The translations under genes and the position numbers were made by a program. The notes beneath the pieces were generated by a model that did not search any database, was not told the DNA's origin, and saw nothing but the letters and a program-made list of their open reading frames with translations. Source: a virus. Taken from it: a stretch of 41,197 nt of DNA. The stretch is taken from positions 1-41,197 of the IMG/VR virus record IMGVR_UViG_3300048585_000168; one strand, 5' to 3'. Shown here one piece after another: positions 23,922 to 32,320 of this stretch (positions within the stretch are counted from its first letter, which is position 1; every line of letters begins with the position of its first letter).

Positions 23922-25586
23922 TCAGGCGACTGCGCAACCGGCGGCGGTCTCGCAGATTTCGACGGGGATGTTGATCCGCTTGGCGTTGCAGCCGCGGGCG
24001 AGGATTCCTTCGAAGCCTTCGGCGAATGCACCGACCGCGTTCTGGCGGGCGAGGTCGAGGTCGCGGATCTCGATGCCGAGGTCAAACTGACCACCGTCGA
24101 GGAAGGAGTAGTACCCTTCCGGCGCGATGATCGTCGAGATGGTCTCGGGGTACGGGGTCAGCGGACCGTCAGCCTGATCGCCCGGCTCGACAGGATCGGG
24201 GTCCATCGTCCAGTTGATGTTGACGCCGGCGGTTGCGGCGACCTCGTTGATGAACGCATCGGCGACTGCTGGGTTGTTCGTATCGGCGAGGCGGCGGTTG
24301 ACGAGGTCGGTGAGGACCGCTCCGCGGAACCAACGCGGCAGCCACTGGTTGATCTGGACTCCGTCGTAACGCTGATCGTCGCGGATGGTGTCCGCGGCGA
24401 GAAGCGTTGCGTTCGCCCAGTTGTTGAAGATCGAGCCGGTGGTGGCGGCGGTGTGCGTGGTGCTGACTCCGGCGAGCATGTCGCTCCAAAGCTTCAGATC
24501 GGCGATCCGAGCCTGGAGGGCGAGCGTTGCCTGGAGGATGGCCACCCACTGCTCTGTGGCGAAGCGCCGCTGGAACTCGCCGATGGTCAGGCATCGGTAG
24601 ATCGCGTCGACGATCGTGCGGTCCTCGGTCGGGCAGTCGATGAAGACGCATTCCTTCCAGGTCTCCGGATCGTCCGGGTCGACCGCGGAGTCGTCCGAGC
24701 AGAGCCAGACAGCCGCGCCATCGGCGGGAAGACAGACGGCCGGGAAGTACATGACTGCGCCGGTGTTCTGGACTCCGATGGTCGGGAGCGAATCCCGGAT
24801 CGGGCGAGCGGTGCTCGACATGACGTTCTGCGTCCGGATCGGCGTCGGGAGCGAGCAACAACCACCGGCTGCTGCAACGGCCTCGGGGCCAACCCAACGG
24901 TCGAGCATCGCCGTGTTGCCGGCGGTGTCGCCGGGGAGCGTGCGATCCTCGTCGAGGAAGGTATCGAACCGGACGAGCGTCTGCTTGCCCGTGTTCGGCG
25001 ACCGGACTGCGCGCTCGAAGGCGGCAGCGACCTCGCGGATGTCAGGCGTGTGATCGACCTGAACGCCTCCAACGAAGATGCTGGCGCCCGGTGTGCCGGT
25101 CGGTGCCGGTGCCTCCGGAGCGGGCGGGCGGACCCGAATGCGGCTGGCTGCGTCGCGGAGCGACAGCATCGGTACCGGAGCGGCGGCGCCCGCGGCGACG
25201 GGGACCGGCTCTTCGGCGGGCTGCTCACCGGCGGCGGGAGCGGGGAGCTCACCTTCGACGGGCGGAAGCTCTTCGGCGGGCGGGGTCTCTTCGCCGGCCT
25301 CGACGGCCGGGGCCTCTTCGCCGTCGGGGTCTTCGATGTCGGCGAGGAGTTCCGCCACCTGGGCGGCCTCGGCGGCTTCGGCTGCTTCGGCCTCGGCGAG
25401 GGCGGTGCCTGCCTGGCTGAAGGCGGCGCGGAGCGTGGTGAGGACCTGAAGGTCAGGTGCCTCGCTACGGGCCTCACCGTGGATGGCGCGGGCAAGCTCG
25501 GTACGAGCGGTCGCCAGTTCGGCCGAAGTCGGCGCGTTGTCCGAACCGATTCGCTCGATGATGGCGAGAATCTCTTCGAGGTTCAC
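23922..25586 (-). CDS. major capsid protein with N-terminal scaffold-like domain
   Basis: The 554-residue protein has two parts. Residues 1 to about 165 are helical and then extremely rich in Ala, Glu and Pro (AEAEAAEAAEAAQVAELLADIED and later proline runs). This is the delta/scaffolding-type segment removed in HK97-like capsids. Residues about 170-554 carry the capsid fold: DIREVAAAFERAVR, the RWVGPEAVAA...PIRTQNVMSS region, GEFQRRFATEQWVAIL, and a C-terminal IEIRDLDLARQNAVGAFAEGFEGI. GTG 25586 is preceded by CTGAGGAGAA, an excellent ribosome site. A copy of the repeated phage promoter lies about 115 bases upstream. The protease gene is in the same operon. The coding DNA's bias produces a 664-codon open frame on the opposite strand. 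Confidence 0.85.
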   Translation of the reverse strand: MNLEEILAIIERIGSDNAPTSAELATARTELARAIHGEARSEAPDLQVLTTLRAAFSQAGTALAEAEAAEAAEAAQVAELLADIEDPDGEEAPAVEAGEETPPAEELPPVEGELPAPAAGEQPAEEPVPVAAGAAAPVPMLSLRDAASRIRVRPPAPEAPAPTGTPGASIFVGGVQVDHTPDIREVAAAFERAVRSPNTGKQTLVRFDTFLDEDRTLPGDTAGNTAMLDRWVGPEAVAAAGGCCSLPTPIRTQNVMSSTARPIRDSLPTIGVQNTGAVMYFPAVCLPADGAAVWLCSDDSAVDPDDPETWKECVFIDCPTEDRTIVDAIYRCLTIGEFQRRFATEQWVAILQATLALQARIADLKLWSDMLAGVSTTHTAATTGSIFNNWANATLLAADTIRDDQRYDGVQINQWLPRWFRGAVLTDLVNRRLADTNNPAVADAFINEVAATAGVNINWTMDPDPVEPGDQADGPLTPYPETISTIIAPEGYYSFLDGGQFDLGIEIRDLDLARQNAVGAFAEGFEGILARGCNAKRINIPVEICETAAGCAVA

Positions 25587-25634
25587 GTTATTCTCCTCAG
25601 TCGCTGTTGTTTGGTTGTGCGTCGAATTTGGTGG

Positions 25635-25680
25635 GGCCTCGCTATGCGCGGCGGCCTCCGACTGCGCTATGCGACTGCGC
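25635..25680 (-). repeat. short repeats in capsid mRNA leader
   Basis: The leader between the internal promoter and the capsid gene contains three pairs of direct repeats: GGCCTC (25635-25640, 25653-25658), CGCTATGCG (25640-25648, 25665-25673) and GACTGCGC (25660-25667, 25673-25680), given in plus-strand letters. They could bind a protein or form alternative structures affecting capsid translation; chance in GC-rich DNA is possible. Confidence 0.4.
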
Positions 25681-25700
25681 GGGGACCTCTATGAGTGGGT

Positions 25701-25730
25701 ACTGTAATCAGCCGAGTTGCTGTTTGTCCA
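25701..25730 (-). promoter_or_regulatory. internal late promoter before major capsid gene
   Basis: On the minus strand TGGACA (25730-25725) is followed after 18 bases by TACAGT (25706-25701). This matches the other three copies of the phage promoter with one extra spacer base. It would start transcription near 25694 and give the capsid mRNA a leader of about 108 bases. It sits in the 161-bp gene-free gap between the FN3 protein and the capsid gene. Confidence 0.65.
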
Positions 25731-25747
25731 GGAATTGCGAGAAATTG

Positions 25748-27088
25748 TTATGCAGTCGTTTGACACACTTGAGATGAGAATGCTGAGTAGCAGAAGTCGT
25801 TTCCGGCCGCGACTTGGTAACAGTACTGCGTGCTAGTGCTCAAGCCAGTGTCATCGAATGTCGTATTGGGCGCGACGACCGGAGCGCCAATGGGCGTCCA
25901 CGGACCGCCTGAAGGTCCACGGTACACCAAGTAGTTCGAGGCTCCTTGCGAAGCATCCCACGAGAGTTGAATGCTACTGGCGTCGAACGAATCAACTGTG
26001 ACATTGGCAGGGACTGGCGGACAAGTCATCAAGCACAATTCGCTTGACCACGCCGAGGCTCCAGCAGAGTTGCGCGCCCGTACCTGCACGCAATACACAG
26101 TGCCTTCTTCGAGGCCCGTGAGATCGAGTTCGAGAAGTGTGGTTGGTGATTCAGCAGCTGCGACGTATGGACCACCAGAGGGGCCAAGTCGTAGGTCGTA
26201 CTCAGTGGCTCCTGCTGATGCTGAGTAACTGACACCGACGCTCGTCGCTGTTGACCCCCAATCTGCGAAGTCTTGCGGTGTCTCAGGCGGCACAATGGGC
26301 AGTCCAGGTACAGCGATGACATACGCCGAGCCGCCGCTGGATTCGATTGCAGAGCCAGTCACGGCGCACGTCACGGTCACCTCGGAATCGTCGCCAGTGA
26401 CCGTAGCGATGGCGACGACCTGATCATTGAGTAGGGTGGTGCCAGCTCGATAGAGATTGATCGCGTTGGTGAACGGGGAGACAGGCATCGAGTTGCCGTG
26501 GCTGTGGACCACGTACACGTACACCCATCCGGTAGGAATGGTGTAGGCGGGGAAGGTGACGATGTCGGTTCCGGCATCGTAGGTGATCCCCTCACCACCG
26601 GTGGGAAGGAAGGCTCTGGCAGGCATTGCTATGAGTGTGGGATCACCGACGCCGCGTAGCACAGTTTGCGACATACCGACGAGTTGGTTGGACCCCGGGG
26701 TCGTGATGACATCGCTCGTGTCGCCGGTCTCAAACAGCTTGTAGTACGCGCGGTGGTACCATGGCCGATCCGTGATAGGCACAGCCTGCGCCATGTCTGA
26801 GATCCACGTCATCTCCGGATCAGCAGTTGTGAACACGCGTCCGTCATTCACGTTCACGCCTACGACAGGACCCTGGGTTACACCACCGACGTAGTAGTCG
26901 CCATCTTCCTCACCGGTCGCCGTTGACCAGTTCGCGTTGATTGAGTTGCCAGACGACCATTGTGCGATGCCAGTGACAACGGTTGGTGGAGCCAGTCCTG
27001 GGTCAAGACTTCCACCAACGAGCGAAATCGCACCGCCGCCGAAGCCTGGACCTCGTCTGGTGTTGCTTCGACGGCGGCGCGGCGGCAT
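25748..27088 (-). CDS. virion protein with two C-terminal fibronectin type III domains
   Basis: The 446-residue protein starts with an arginine-rich tail (MPPRRRRSNTRRGPG). Residues about 30-260 form a beta-rich domain (PPTVVTGIAQWSSGNSINANWS..., GWVYVYVVHSHGNSMPVSPFTNAINLY) of a type seen in phage surface proteins. Two FN3 domains follow: PQDFADWGSTATSVGVSYSA...LTGLEEGTVYCVQVRARNSAGASAW (about 265-355) and VPANVTVDSFDASSIQLSWDA...STQYCYQVAAGNDFCYS (about 358-446). FN3 and Ig-like domains on phage virions usually bind weakly to cell-surface glycans. Its place right before the capsid gene suggests a decoration or fibre protein. Start ATG 27088 overlaps the holin-like stop. Confidence 0.7.
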   Translation of the reverse strand: MPPRRRRSNTRRGPGFGGGAISLVGGSLDPGLAPPTVVTGIAQWSSGNSINANWSTATGEEDGDYYVGGVTQGPVVGVNVNDGRVFTTADPEMTWISDMAQAVPITDRPWYHRAYYKLFETGDTSDVITTPGSNQLVGMSQTVLRGVGDPTLIAMPARAFLPTGGEGITYDAGTDIVTFPAYTIPTGWVYVYVVHSHGNSMPVSPFTNAINLYRAGTTLLNDQVVAIATVTGDDSEVTVTCAVTGSAIESSGGSAYVIAVPGLPIVPPETPQDFADWGSTATSVGVSYSASAGATEYDLRLGPSGGPYVAAAESPTTLLELDLTGLEEGTVYCVQVRARNSAGASAWSSELCLMTCPPVPANVTVDSFDASSIQLSWDASQGASNYLVYRGPSGGPWTPIGAPVVAPNTTFDDTGLSTSTQYCYQVAAGNDFCYSAFSSQVCQTTA

Positions 27089-27426
27089 CAGACGTGGTCC
27101 GTGCTGCTGTCGACCAGATGCGGCTTGGCAGTCGTGGTCGTGTTGTCGATGGCGCCACGGATGTCATTCGCAAACTGAGCGACCGAAGAGATCGTCAGAC
27201 CGATGAACACCTTGCTCCAGATGTTGTAGTCGGCCAACGTCTGCCCGGCAATGTCGATGCCATCCGCGAAGTCGGTCTCACCGACGAGCAGAATGACCAG
27301 GACACCAGCCACCCAGACCGAGATGGTCGTGACGATGCCGTTGGTGTCACCTGCTCGCACGAACTTCACGAGGTTGATGATCGCGACGACCAGAAGGGCC
27401 ATTGCAAGCGTGGGTACGAATTCCAT
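27088..27426 (-). CDS. holin-like membrane protein
   Basis: The 112-residue protein has two evident membrane segments, residues 5-22 (PTLAMALLVVAIINLVKF) and about 29-48 (NGIVTTISVWVAGVLVILLV), and perhaps a third weak one at 72-84. A hydrophilic Thr/Asp-rich C-terminus follows. Size and topology fit phage holins, which open the membrane for the endolysin. GGAG lies a few bases before ATG 27426. It is grouped with two other membrane proteins (27438-28333), far from the endolysin gene at 36436. A membrane protein of another role remains possible. Confidence 0.6.
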   Translation of the reverse strand: MEFVPTLAMALLVVAIINLVKFVRAGDTNGIVTTISVWVAGVLVILLVGETDFADGIDIAGQTLADYNIWSKVFIGLTISSVAQFANDIRGAIDNTTTTAKPHLVDSSTDHV

Positions 27427-27437
27427 GTGTTCTCCAA

Positions 27438-27728
27438 TCAGTTGAGTATGAGATTCAGCAATCCGGTTGCCAACGCAATCACGAACGTGACCGTGGTTGA
27501 AATCAGCAACCGAGTGACCTGAGTCACTTTCCGCTCCAAGCGGGCGGTCTTCTCTTCGAGAGCTTCCATCATCTCGGTATGGTCCACAGCCGCTGTGACA
27601 ATCTGGTCATCAATGAGCGTGGAGATCGCGAACAATGCTCGACGAACTGCCGCGTCGACCTTGTCCAGATCTCCGTTGAGAGCGTCAGTGATGGCGCGTC
27701 GCGCCTTGTTGTCACCTGGTGCGATCAT
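27438..27728 (-). CDS. small coiled-coil protein with C-terminal membrane anchor
   Basis: The 96-residue protein has an amphipathic, charged N-terminal part, a coiled coil (TEMMEALEEKTARLERKVTQV, about 51-71) and one membrane segment (73-95, LLISTTVTFVIALATGLLNLIL). This is the architecture of XhlA-type haemolysin/lysis accessory proteins of Gram-positive phages. It is encoded directly before the holin-like gene and starts inside the stop of the preceding membrane protein gene (ATGA). A lysis role is inferred from architecture and neighbourhood only. Confidence 0.6.
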   Translation of the reverse strand: MIAPGDNKARRAITDALNGDLDKVDAAVRRALFAISTLIDDQIVTAAVDHTEMMEALEEKTARLERKVTQVTRLLISTTVTFVIALATGLLNLILN

Positions 27729-28333
27729 GGCTCCTGCTCCGCGATGATGTAGAAGATCTCAGACTTCCAAGTAGCTGTCACCCCACCATCTCGATTAGGA
27801 GTCAACTCTCCTTCGACGTACCACGGTGACGCAGCGCCTGACGGACCAACACCACTGGCAAAGTCAAGAAGATCGACCCGAACTTGAGCAGGAACTTCAA
27901 TGTGCAGCCGAGGCGCAACGCATCCGTAACGGATGGTCGACTCAATGTCTTCATTGAGAACGTAGCGGGTGCCATGCGTCGCGTCAACGAACCAACTGTT
28001 GCCGGTTGCTACGAAGTCTTCTTCTGCGTCAGAGCAGAATTGGAAGACGGCCGGCAATGTCTGATTGACGTAGATCGAAGGTGCATCCTCACCTGGGACC
28101 TGTGGGATGATGATCGTGCCGTCTGGCTCAACCTCTCGGATCAGAACCGTCTGGAATCGCAAAGGGTCGAACGGAGTTGGCTTCGTGATGAAGTAGATGA
28201 TGATGCCGACAAACACCATGAACAGCACCATCATTGCGCCAGTGAGAATCCGGATGCCGTACTGCCAACGACGATCTCGTCCTGGCTCTAGCGCTTTGCT
28301 GTTCTCCTGGTGGAGGCCCATCTCATCTTCCAT
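27725..28333 (-). CDS. single-pass membrane protein with extracytoplasmic domain
   Basis: The 202-residue protein has a short charged N-terminus, one strong membrane segment (about 26-49, YGIRILTGAMMVLFMVFVGIIIYFI) and a beta-rich domain of about 150 residues. That domain contains VFQFCSDAEEDFVATGNSWFVDATHGTRYVLNEDIESTIRYGC and LHIEVPAQVRVDLLDFASG. Positive residues lie before the membrane segment, so the large domain should be outside the membrane. ATG 28333 was chosen because it follows the protease stop by one base and only the shorter form makes sense. The function is unknown. It is the first of three adjacent membrane-protein genes that may act in lysis or superinfection exclusion. Confidence 0.65.
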   Translation of the reverse strand: MEDEMGLHQENSKALEPGRDRRWQYGIRILTGAMMVLFMVFVGIIIYFITKPTPFDPLRFQTVLIREVEPDGTIIIPQVPGEDAPSIYVNQTLPAVFQFCSDAEEDFVATGNSWFVDATHGTRYVLNEDIESTIRYGCVAPRLHIEVPAQVRVDLLDFASGVGPSGAASPWYVEGELTPNRDGGVTATWKSEIFYIIAEQEP

Positions 28334-28334
28334 C

Positions 28335-29717
28335 TCACTCTGTCTCTTGACCTCGCAGATGGGCAGCGTACATTTCGCCGAGGGCCATCTCGATACGGTC
28401 CAACCTAACGGCGATTCCCGTATCTGCTTCGAGTTCGAGCGCGCCCCAGGTACCACAACCTTCGTCGACGGTGACTGCTGCCGAAGCAGCGAGGCCGTGT
28501 TGGAACTCTTCGTACGTGAGGTACCCCTTGGGGAATGCACCAACGTTGACAGCGGGAAGACCGACCAAGCTCATCCGGCCAGCCTTGGTGTACTCCCAAT
28601 GTCCGGAAACGTCGCTCGCAGCAAACGCGTAGACGTCCTTCTCATCAGCACCAGGACGGACCATGCCTGAGAACCAGATACCGTACTGATCCTTGCCGAC
28701 TCGGACATCGGCGAGCGCCTTGCCAGTGTTGTCGTAGAACTGAGTTGCCTCAGCAGCACCGATACCGACGCCGCAGTGGCCACCACCGACGCAGATGACG
28801 CCTGTGCGACGACCGCCTGCAGCCGGAGCACGTCCGCGCATGAAGCCTTCGAGATCGCCATCGGGCGGGGTCACGCATCGATCTGGACGGCCGCGGAGGC
28901 AGATGCCCTGCGGCGTGATGTGCCCGAAGACGTGCCCATCGGGCGTGACGGTCGGAGGGCACGACCAGACGCCACGGTCAGGATCGTACCGAAGACGCGG
29001 GTCAGTGACATAGCTGCCGAACTTGGGATCATCGAAGAAGTGCTCATTGCCTTCCCATTCACCGATGACACCTGCAGCAGCAATTGCTCCAGACGTGACC
29101 AGCGCGAGCTTGCCATCACTGACGGCGGCCGTATCGACAATCGCAAGGTGACGGACTCGAGCGGACGTGAACACGTAGAGGGCATCGTCCGCGGAGTAGC
29201 GCGCGACGACGACGCGATCTCCGTCATCATCATCTTCCATGCCTTCGTCGTCGATGCTTGCTGCTTCGACTGCCTGCTCTTCGATCAGCGACTTCTTGAT
29301 GCGGACTTCGACTTCTTCGCTGTCGAATCGAAGGCTGACGCCAACTGCGCCCTCTTCGAGAAGCTCAGCGGCCCGCGTGACGAGGTTCTGCGTCTCTGGA
29401 TCGTCTGAAGCACTGAGGTATCCGACCGTCCAGATCTTGCCTCCGTCCATCCGCTCCATGTCGGTGATTGCACCGATGGTCGGTCCGGTGTGGTCACCAT
29501 CCATACGATCGAAGATGATGGGAATGGGCAACATGCCGTCCCAGTACGCGGCACCAACCTCGAACATGCGTCCATCGCCGGTCGGTTCGCCTTCGATCAT
29601 GGACACGCCTTCGACAGCGATCCGGCCTGCTGGGTCCGCCGCGGCGACAGCACCAGTTTGTCTCAAGTTGACGATGAGATTGACCGGAACGTCGATTGCC
29701 TTCATCTTGACCATCAT
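28335..29717 (-). CDS. capsid maturation protease
   Basis: The 460-residue protein begins with a prohead-protease core. WDGMLPIPIIFDRMDGDHTGPTIGAITDMER contains a likely catalytic His in GDH. EEGAVGVSLRFDSEEVEVR offers a candidate Ser, and RVRHLAIVDTAAVSDGKLALV closes the core (up to about residue 215). The remaining 240 residues (WSCPPTVTPDGHVFGHITPQGICL, CVTPPDGDLEGFMRG, ADVRVGKDQYGIWFSGMVRPG, ASDVSGHWEY, VNVGAFP) match the long C-terminal part I associate with actinophage capsid maturation proteases. GGAGGTGA directly precedes the ATG at 29717, which overlaps the portal stop. It lies between portal and capsid genes as expected. Confidence 0.75.
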   Translation of the reverse strand: MMVKMKAIDVPVNLIVNLRQTGAVAAADPAGRIAVEGVSMIEGEPTGDGRMFEVGAAYWDGMLPIPIIFDRMDGDHTGPTIGAITDMERMDGGKIWTVGYLSASDDPETQNLVTRAAELLEEGAVGVSLRFDSEEVEVRIKKSLIEEQAVEAASIDDEGMEDDDDGDRVVVARYSADDALYVFTSARVRHLAIVDTAAVSDGKLALVTSGAIAAAGVIGEWEGNEHFFDDPKFGSYVTDPRLRYDPDRGVWSCPPTVTPDGHVFGHITPQGICLRGRPDRCVTPPDGDLEGFMRGRAPAAGGRRTGVICVGGGHCGVGIGAAEATQFYDNTGKALADVRVGKDQYGIWFSGMVRPGADEKDVYAFAASDVSGHWEYTKAGRMSLVGLPAVNVGAFPKGYLTYEEFQHGLAASAAVTVDEGCGTWGALELEADTGIAVRLDRIEMALGEMYAAHLRGQETE

Positions 29718-31459
29718 TCACCTCCTGTTGGAATGACAATAGCAGCCTCGTCTTCGTCTGGCCGCAGAACGGCATCGAGGTCGGTGGCTGGGTAACTCGG
29801 CAGCGGCCATGCGTGTATCGCGCGCAGTGACCACTCATTGAATTGCGAACGAATGAGGTCCAGGTCTCCGTCAACCTGATCACTCAACCAATCGATCAGT
29901 TGATCAGTCGCCGGACGGATCGTGTCGCTGAGGTTGAGACCGAGTTCAGCAAGGCGATCAGGTCCGAGGATACTGGGAAGCCTTCGATTGCTGATGCCAT
30001 CGATGTCGATCTCGAGCGGAGGATCGACGTGCTGCCTCTGTAGACGCGTGCGGGCAGCCGCCCCAACTCGGCTGACCGCAGTCGCGTGTGCCATGTCTGC
30101 TGCTCCACGGAACGCGCGAGTGATGTCGTCAAGTGAGGCGCCTGCTGAAGCCGAAGCTCGTACTGGCTCATTGCCGGCGACTTCGCTCGGGTCGAGTTCA
30201 CGTCCTTCACCGGGTGCCACGCCCTTTCGGAGATAGATGATGCGCTCGAGATCTTCTTCCGTAGCGGCATCCTCTTCGGCGATGCCGAGAACCTTGCGTA
30301 CCCATTCACCTCGGACGAGGCCTCGGTCATACGCATCCTTCGCGTCTGCCACGCTGTGCCTCCGTGCGAGCAACTCGGTCGCATCCGGTTCGACTTCGAT
30401 CTCGGCGTCTTCGTTCTCGACGAGCATCTTGAGTGCCATCGCGTACACTCGGCCGACCAAGTTGGCGATCGGTTCGACGTGGCTGCGGTACGTGGACTCT
30501 TCGATCTGGAAGGCGACCGCTCTGTTGGTGGCCGTCATGCCGAGCAGGATCTCAGGCGCGACTGGGAAGCCCCACGCCAACCGCTGGATCAAGAACTTCA
30601 TCTTGTCGTCCAGGCGCTCGTCGAACTCCTGCACCGGCTTGGTCCACTGGACAGCTCGAGCGCCGTTGCTGAGAGCACCGGTCATGAGTTCGAACGGACC
30701 ACGGAGGAGGATAGGAGAGGCTGACGTACGTCGCGGGTCGACGATCGGAGCGTTGATGGACTCTTCGAGCCGCTGTCCGAAGTCCCCGCCCGGTGTGGCC
30801 ATGTCGAACTCGTTCGCGACGGTCAAGATGCCCATCTGAGCGATTCGACTGCGGTTCTGACTGTAGGCGAGGTCCTGAACCTGTTCGATCTCTTCCAGCA
30901 CGTCCAGTACGGAGCGGAGCGGAGGATCAGGCACCGTCATCTTCGCGGGGTGGGGCCAAATCGCGCGAAGGTTGAGGTTGGCCTCTTTGAGAATCTCCAG
31001 ACGGTTCGGATCGATGACGCTGATCGGCAACCACTTTGCGTCGTCCTCACCAGGCAGTGAAGGACCGGCGATGGCGTCCCAGTGCGGATTGCCATTGAGT
31101 GACTCGATCTGATCGCCACCGAGAGCGACGTAGTTCAACTCGCCCGCCACGATGAGGTTGGTCGCGATGACGATCGTCGATTCTCGGTTGGCAACCTTCT
31201 TCATCATCTCGGCGGCTTGCTCTTGATCGAGTTCCTTGCCGTCGATCTTGATCTTCCAACCAACCCGACCGATCTGCTGAGCAACCCAGCCCATCACGAA
31301 GCGTACTTCGCCAATGGCGCCTTGGTTCGCCCTCAGTCCTGCAGCAATGGTTCCGTCAGGTGCTCCGTAGAATCGCCATGCCTTGGCCTGCCACGCCAGA
31401 TTCAGCGCTGGCATGTTGGGACCACCCGACATCAAATGTGCACCCGATGCGTTCACCAC
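29714..31459 (-). CDS. portal protein
   Basis: The 581-residue protein has the pattern of actinophage portals. LNLAWQAKAWRFYGAPD...VRFVMGWVAQQIGRVGWKI comes first, then NLIVAGELNYVALGG, LEEIEQVQDLAYSQNRSRIAQMGILTVANE (stem helix), RLAWGFPVAPEILLGMTATNRAVAFQIEES and YDRGLVRGEWVRKVLGI. The C-terminal 150 residues (about 430-581) are a helical extension. It precedes the protease gene with a four-base overlap. The first start is GTG 31459, 21 bases after the preceding stop. No Shine-Dalgarno is present, which would fit a leaderless transcript from the weak promoter at 31468-31496. An ATG at 31432 is the alternative start. Confidence 0.85.
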   Translation of the reverse strand: MVNASGAHLMSGGPNMPALNLAWQAKAWRFYGAPDGTIAAGLRANQGAIGEVRFVMGWVAQQIGRVGWKIKIDGKELDQEQAAEMMKKVANRESTIVIATNLIVAGELNYVALGGDQIESLNGNPHWDAIAGPSLPGEDDAKWLPISVIDPNRLEILKEANLNLRAIWPHPAKMTVPDPPLRSVLDVLEEIEQVQDLAYSQNRSRIAQMGILTVANEFDMATPGGDFGQRLEESINAPIVDPRRTSASPILLRGPFELMTGALSNGARAVQWTKPVQEFDERLDDKMKFLIQRLAWGFPVAPEILLGMTATNRAVAFQIEESTYRSHVEPIANLVGRVYAMALKMLVENEDAEIEVEPDATELLARRHSVADAKDAYDRGLVRGEWVRKVLGIAEEDAATEEDLERIIYLRKGVAPGEGRELDPSEVAGNEPVRASASAGASLDDITRAFRGAADMAHATAVSRVGAAARTRLQRQHVDPPLEIDIDGISNRRLPSILGPDRLAELGLNLSDTIRPATDQLIDWLSDQVDGDLDLIRSQFNEWSLRAIHAWPLPSYPATDLDAVLRPDEDEAAIVIPTGGE

Positions 31460-31467
31460 TGGGTGGG

Positions 31468-31496
31468 AATCTAGTCGCTTTACTCGTCTGAATCCA
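31468..31496 (-). promoter_or_regulatory. possible weak promoter before portal gene
   Basis: On the minus strand TGGATT (31496-31491), a 17-base spacer and TAGATT (31473-31468) match the phage promoter at 4 of 6 bases in each box. Transcription would start next to GTG 31459. This is a weak match inside the end of the preceding gene and could be chance. Confidence 0.25.
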
Positions 31497-31782
31497 TCAA
31501 ACGGTCGTCATTCCCACCAAGGATTGCCGTGCCAGCTGCGGCAGCGACGCCTACGAGGACTGGCGCGCCAATCCCACCGTCCACCAAGAGCACCACGAGA
31601 ATGGTGATCGCCGCGGTGATCCACGTGCCTGCGCACCACGGGCACTTCCACCAGATCTTCAGCCACGAGTCATCCTTCAACACGCGAAGTCGAAGTGGCT
31701 TGGTGATCGTGTCAAGCGCGATGAACGCCCACACGCGGTACGACGCAAATGCGATCAGTACCGCGAATGCAAGTTCACGCAT
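31480..31782 (-). CDS. DUF1360-like membrane protein
   Basis: The 100-residue protein has the DUF1360 layout: a first membrane helix with an embedded Arg (ELAFAVLIAFASYRVWAFIALDTITKPLRLRV), the motif KCPWCAGTW (46-54), and then two hydrophobic segments (about 55-68 and 72-90). This small membrane protein family is common in actinobacteriophages and of unknown function. The CPWC pair could bind metal or be redox active. ATG 31782 overlaps the preceding gene's end by eight bases. Its location between virion genes and the portal gene is not explained. Confidence 0.7.
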   Translation of the reverse strand: MRELAFAVLIAFASYRVWAFIALDTITKPLRLRVLKDDSWLKIWWKCPWCAGTWITAAITILVVLLVDGGIGAPVLVGVAAAAGTAILGGNDDRLMDSDE

Positions 31783-32074
31783 TGGCCGGGATCAATGTGT
31801 CGATGAACTTGCGAGCCGGTCCGCGGAGTTCAGTCGGAGTCTGACACCCGCACGACGCTCGCTGAAAGACGAATGCCGACTCATCGGTCAGCGTGCCCTG
31901 GAGCAAACGCCCCTTCTTCTTCGGCTCGGCGCTGAACGTCAACGTTTGCCCAGCCTCACCATTCTCAGGGAAGAGGTAGAACGTTGTCGCGTCTGACTGG
32001 ATCAGGCGACCGCGAAACGCTGGACCCTCACCAATTTGGACGTTTCCGAATGTGTCAATTCTGCCAGCAGTCAT
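31775..32074 (-). CDS. small hypothetical protein, late operon
   Basis: The 99-residue protein contains two beta strands (RIDTFGNVQIGEG, ATTFYLFPENGEAGQTLTFSAEP), a basic turn KKKGRLLQG, a Cys pair in RASCGCQTP and a short C-terminal helix ARKFIDTLI. Similar small CGCQ-type proteins are common in actinophage late regions, but I know no function. The ribosome site before ATG 32074 is weak. It follows the preceding gene after an 18-base gap. Confidence 0.55.
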   Translation of the reverse strand: MTAGRIDTFGNVQIGEGPAFRGRLIQSDATTFYLFPENGEAGQTLTFSAEPKKKGRLLQGTLTDESAFVFQRASCGCQTPTELRGPARKFIDTLIPANA

Positions 32075-32092
32075 GAGATCATACTACCTTGA

Positions 32093-32320
32093 TTAGATAC
32101 GCCGTCCATCGGCGAGTCTGACAGATGCTGCAGTTCCGTCAGCCATCCGTATTCTGGCTCGTGCACCGCTTGCTATCCGCACAAATGATCCGCTCCATGG
32201 TGGCGGTGGAGCGAAGTAGTCGTCGACAAGAAGAGGTCCGGCATGATCCTGGTCCCAGACATCCGCGCCGCCAGACAGTTCAGGCCGTTTGTCATATTGC
32301 GGCCATTCGACTCTGCTCAT
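32093..32320 (-). CDS. small hypothetical protein, late operon
   Basis: The 75-residue protein is charged and proline-containing in its first half (EWPQYDKRPELSGGADVWDQDHAGPLLVDDYFAPPPPW). Its second half is arginine-rich with a repeated pattern (GARARIRMADGTAASVRLADGRRI). The start overlaps the stop of the adsorption-type protein (ATGA). I do not recognise a family. The repeat R-M/L-A-D-G suggests two short beta hairpins. Confidence 0.5.
   Translation of the reverse strand: MSRVEWPQYDKRPELSGGADVWDQDHAGPLLVDDYFAPPPPWSGSFVRIASGARARIRMADGTAASVRLADGRRI

Noticed and set aside
23700-25694. 664-codon open frame on the plus strand
   Set aside because: It lies antisense to the major capsid gene and spans its promoter; its composition (Gly/Arg/Asp) mirrors codon bias of the capsid frame and it has no ribosome site.
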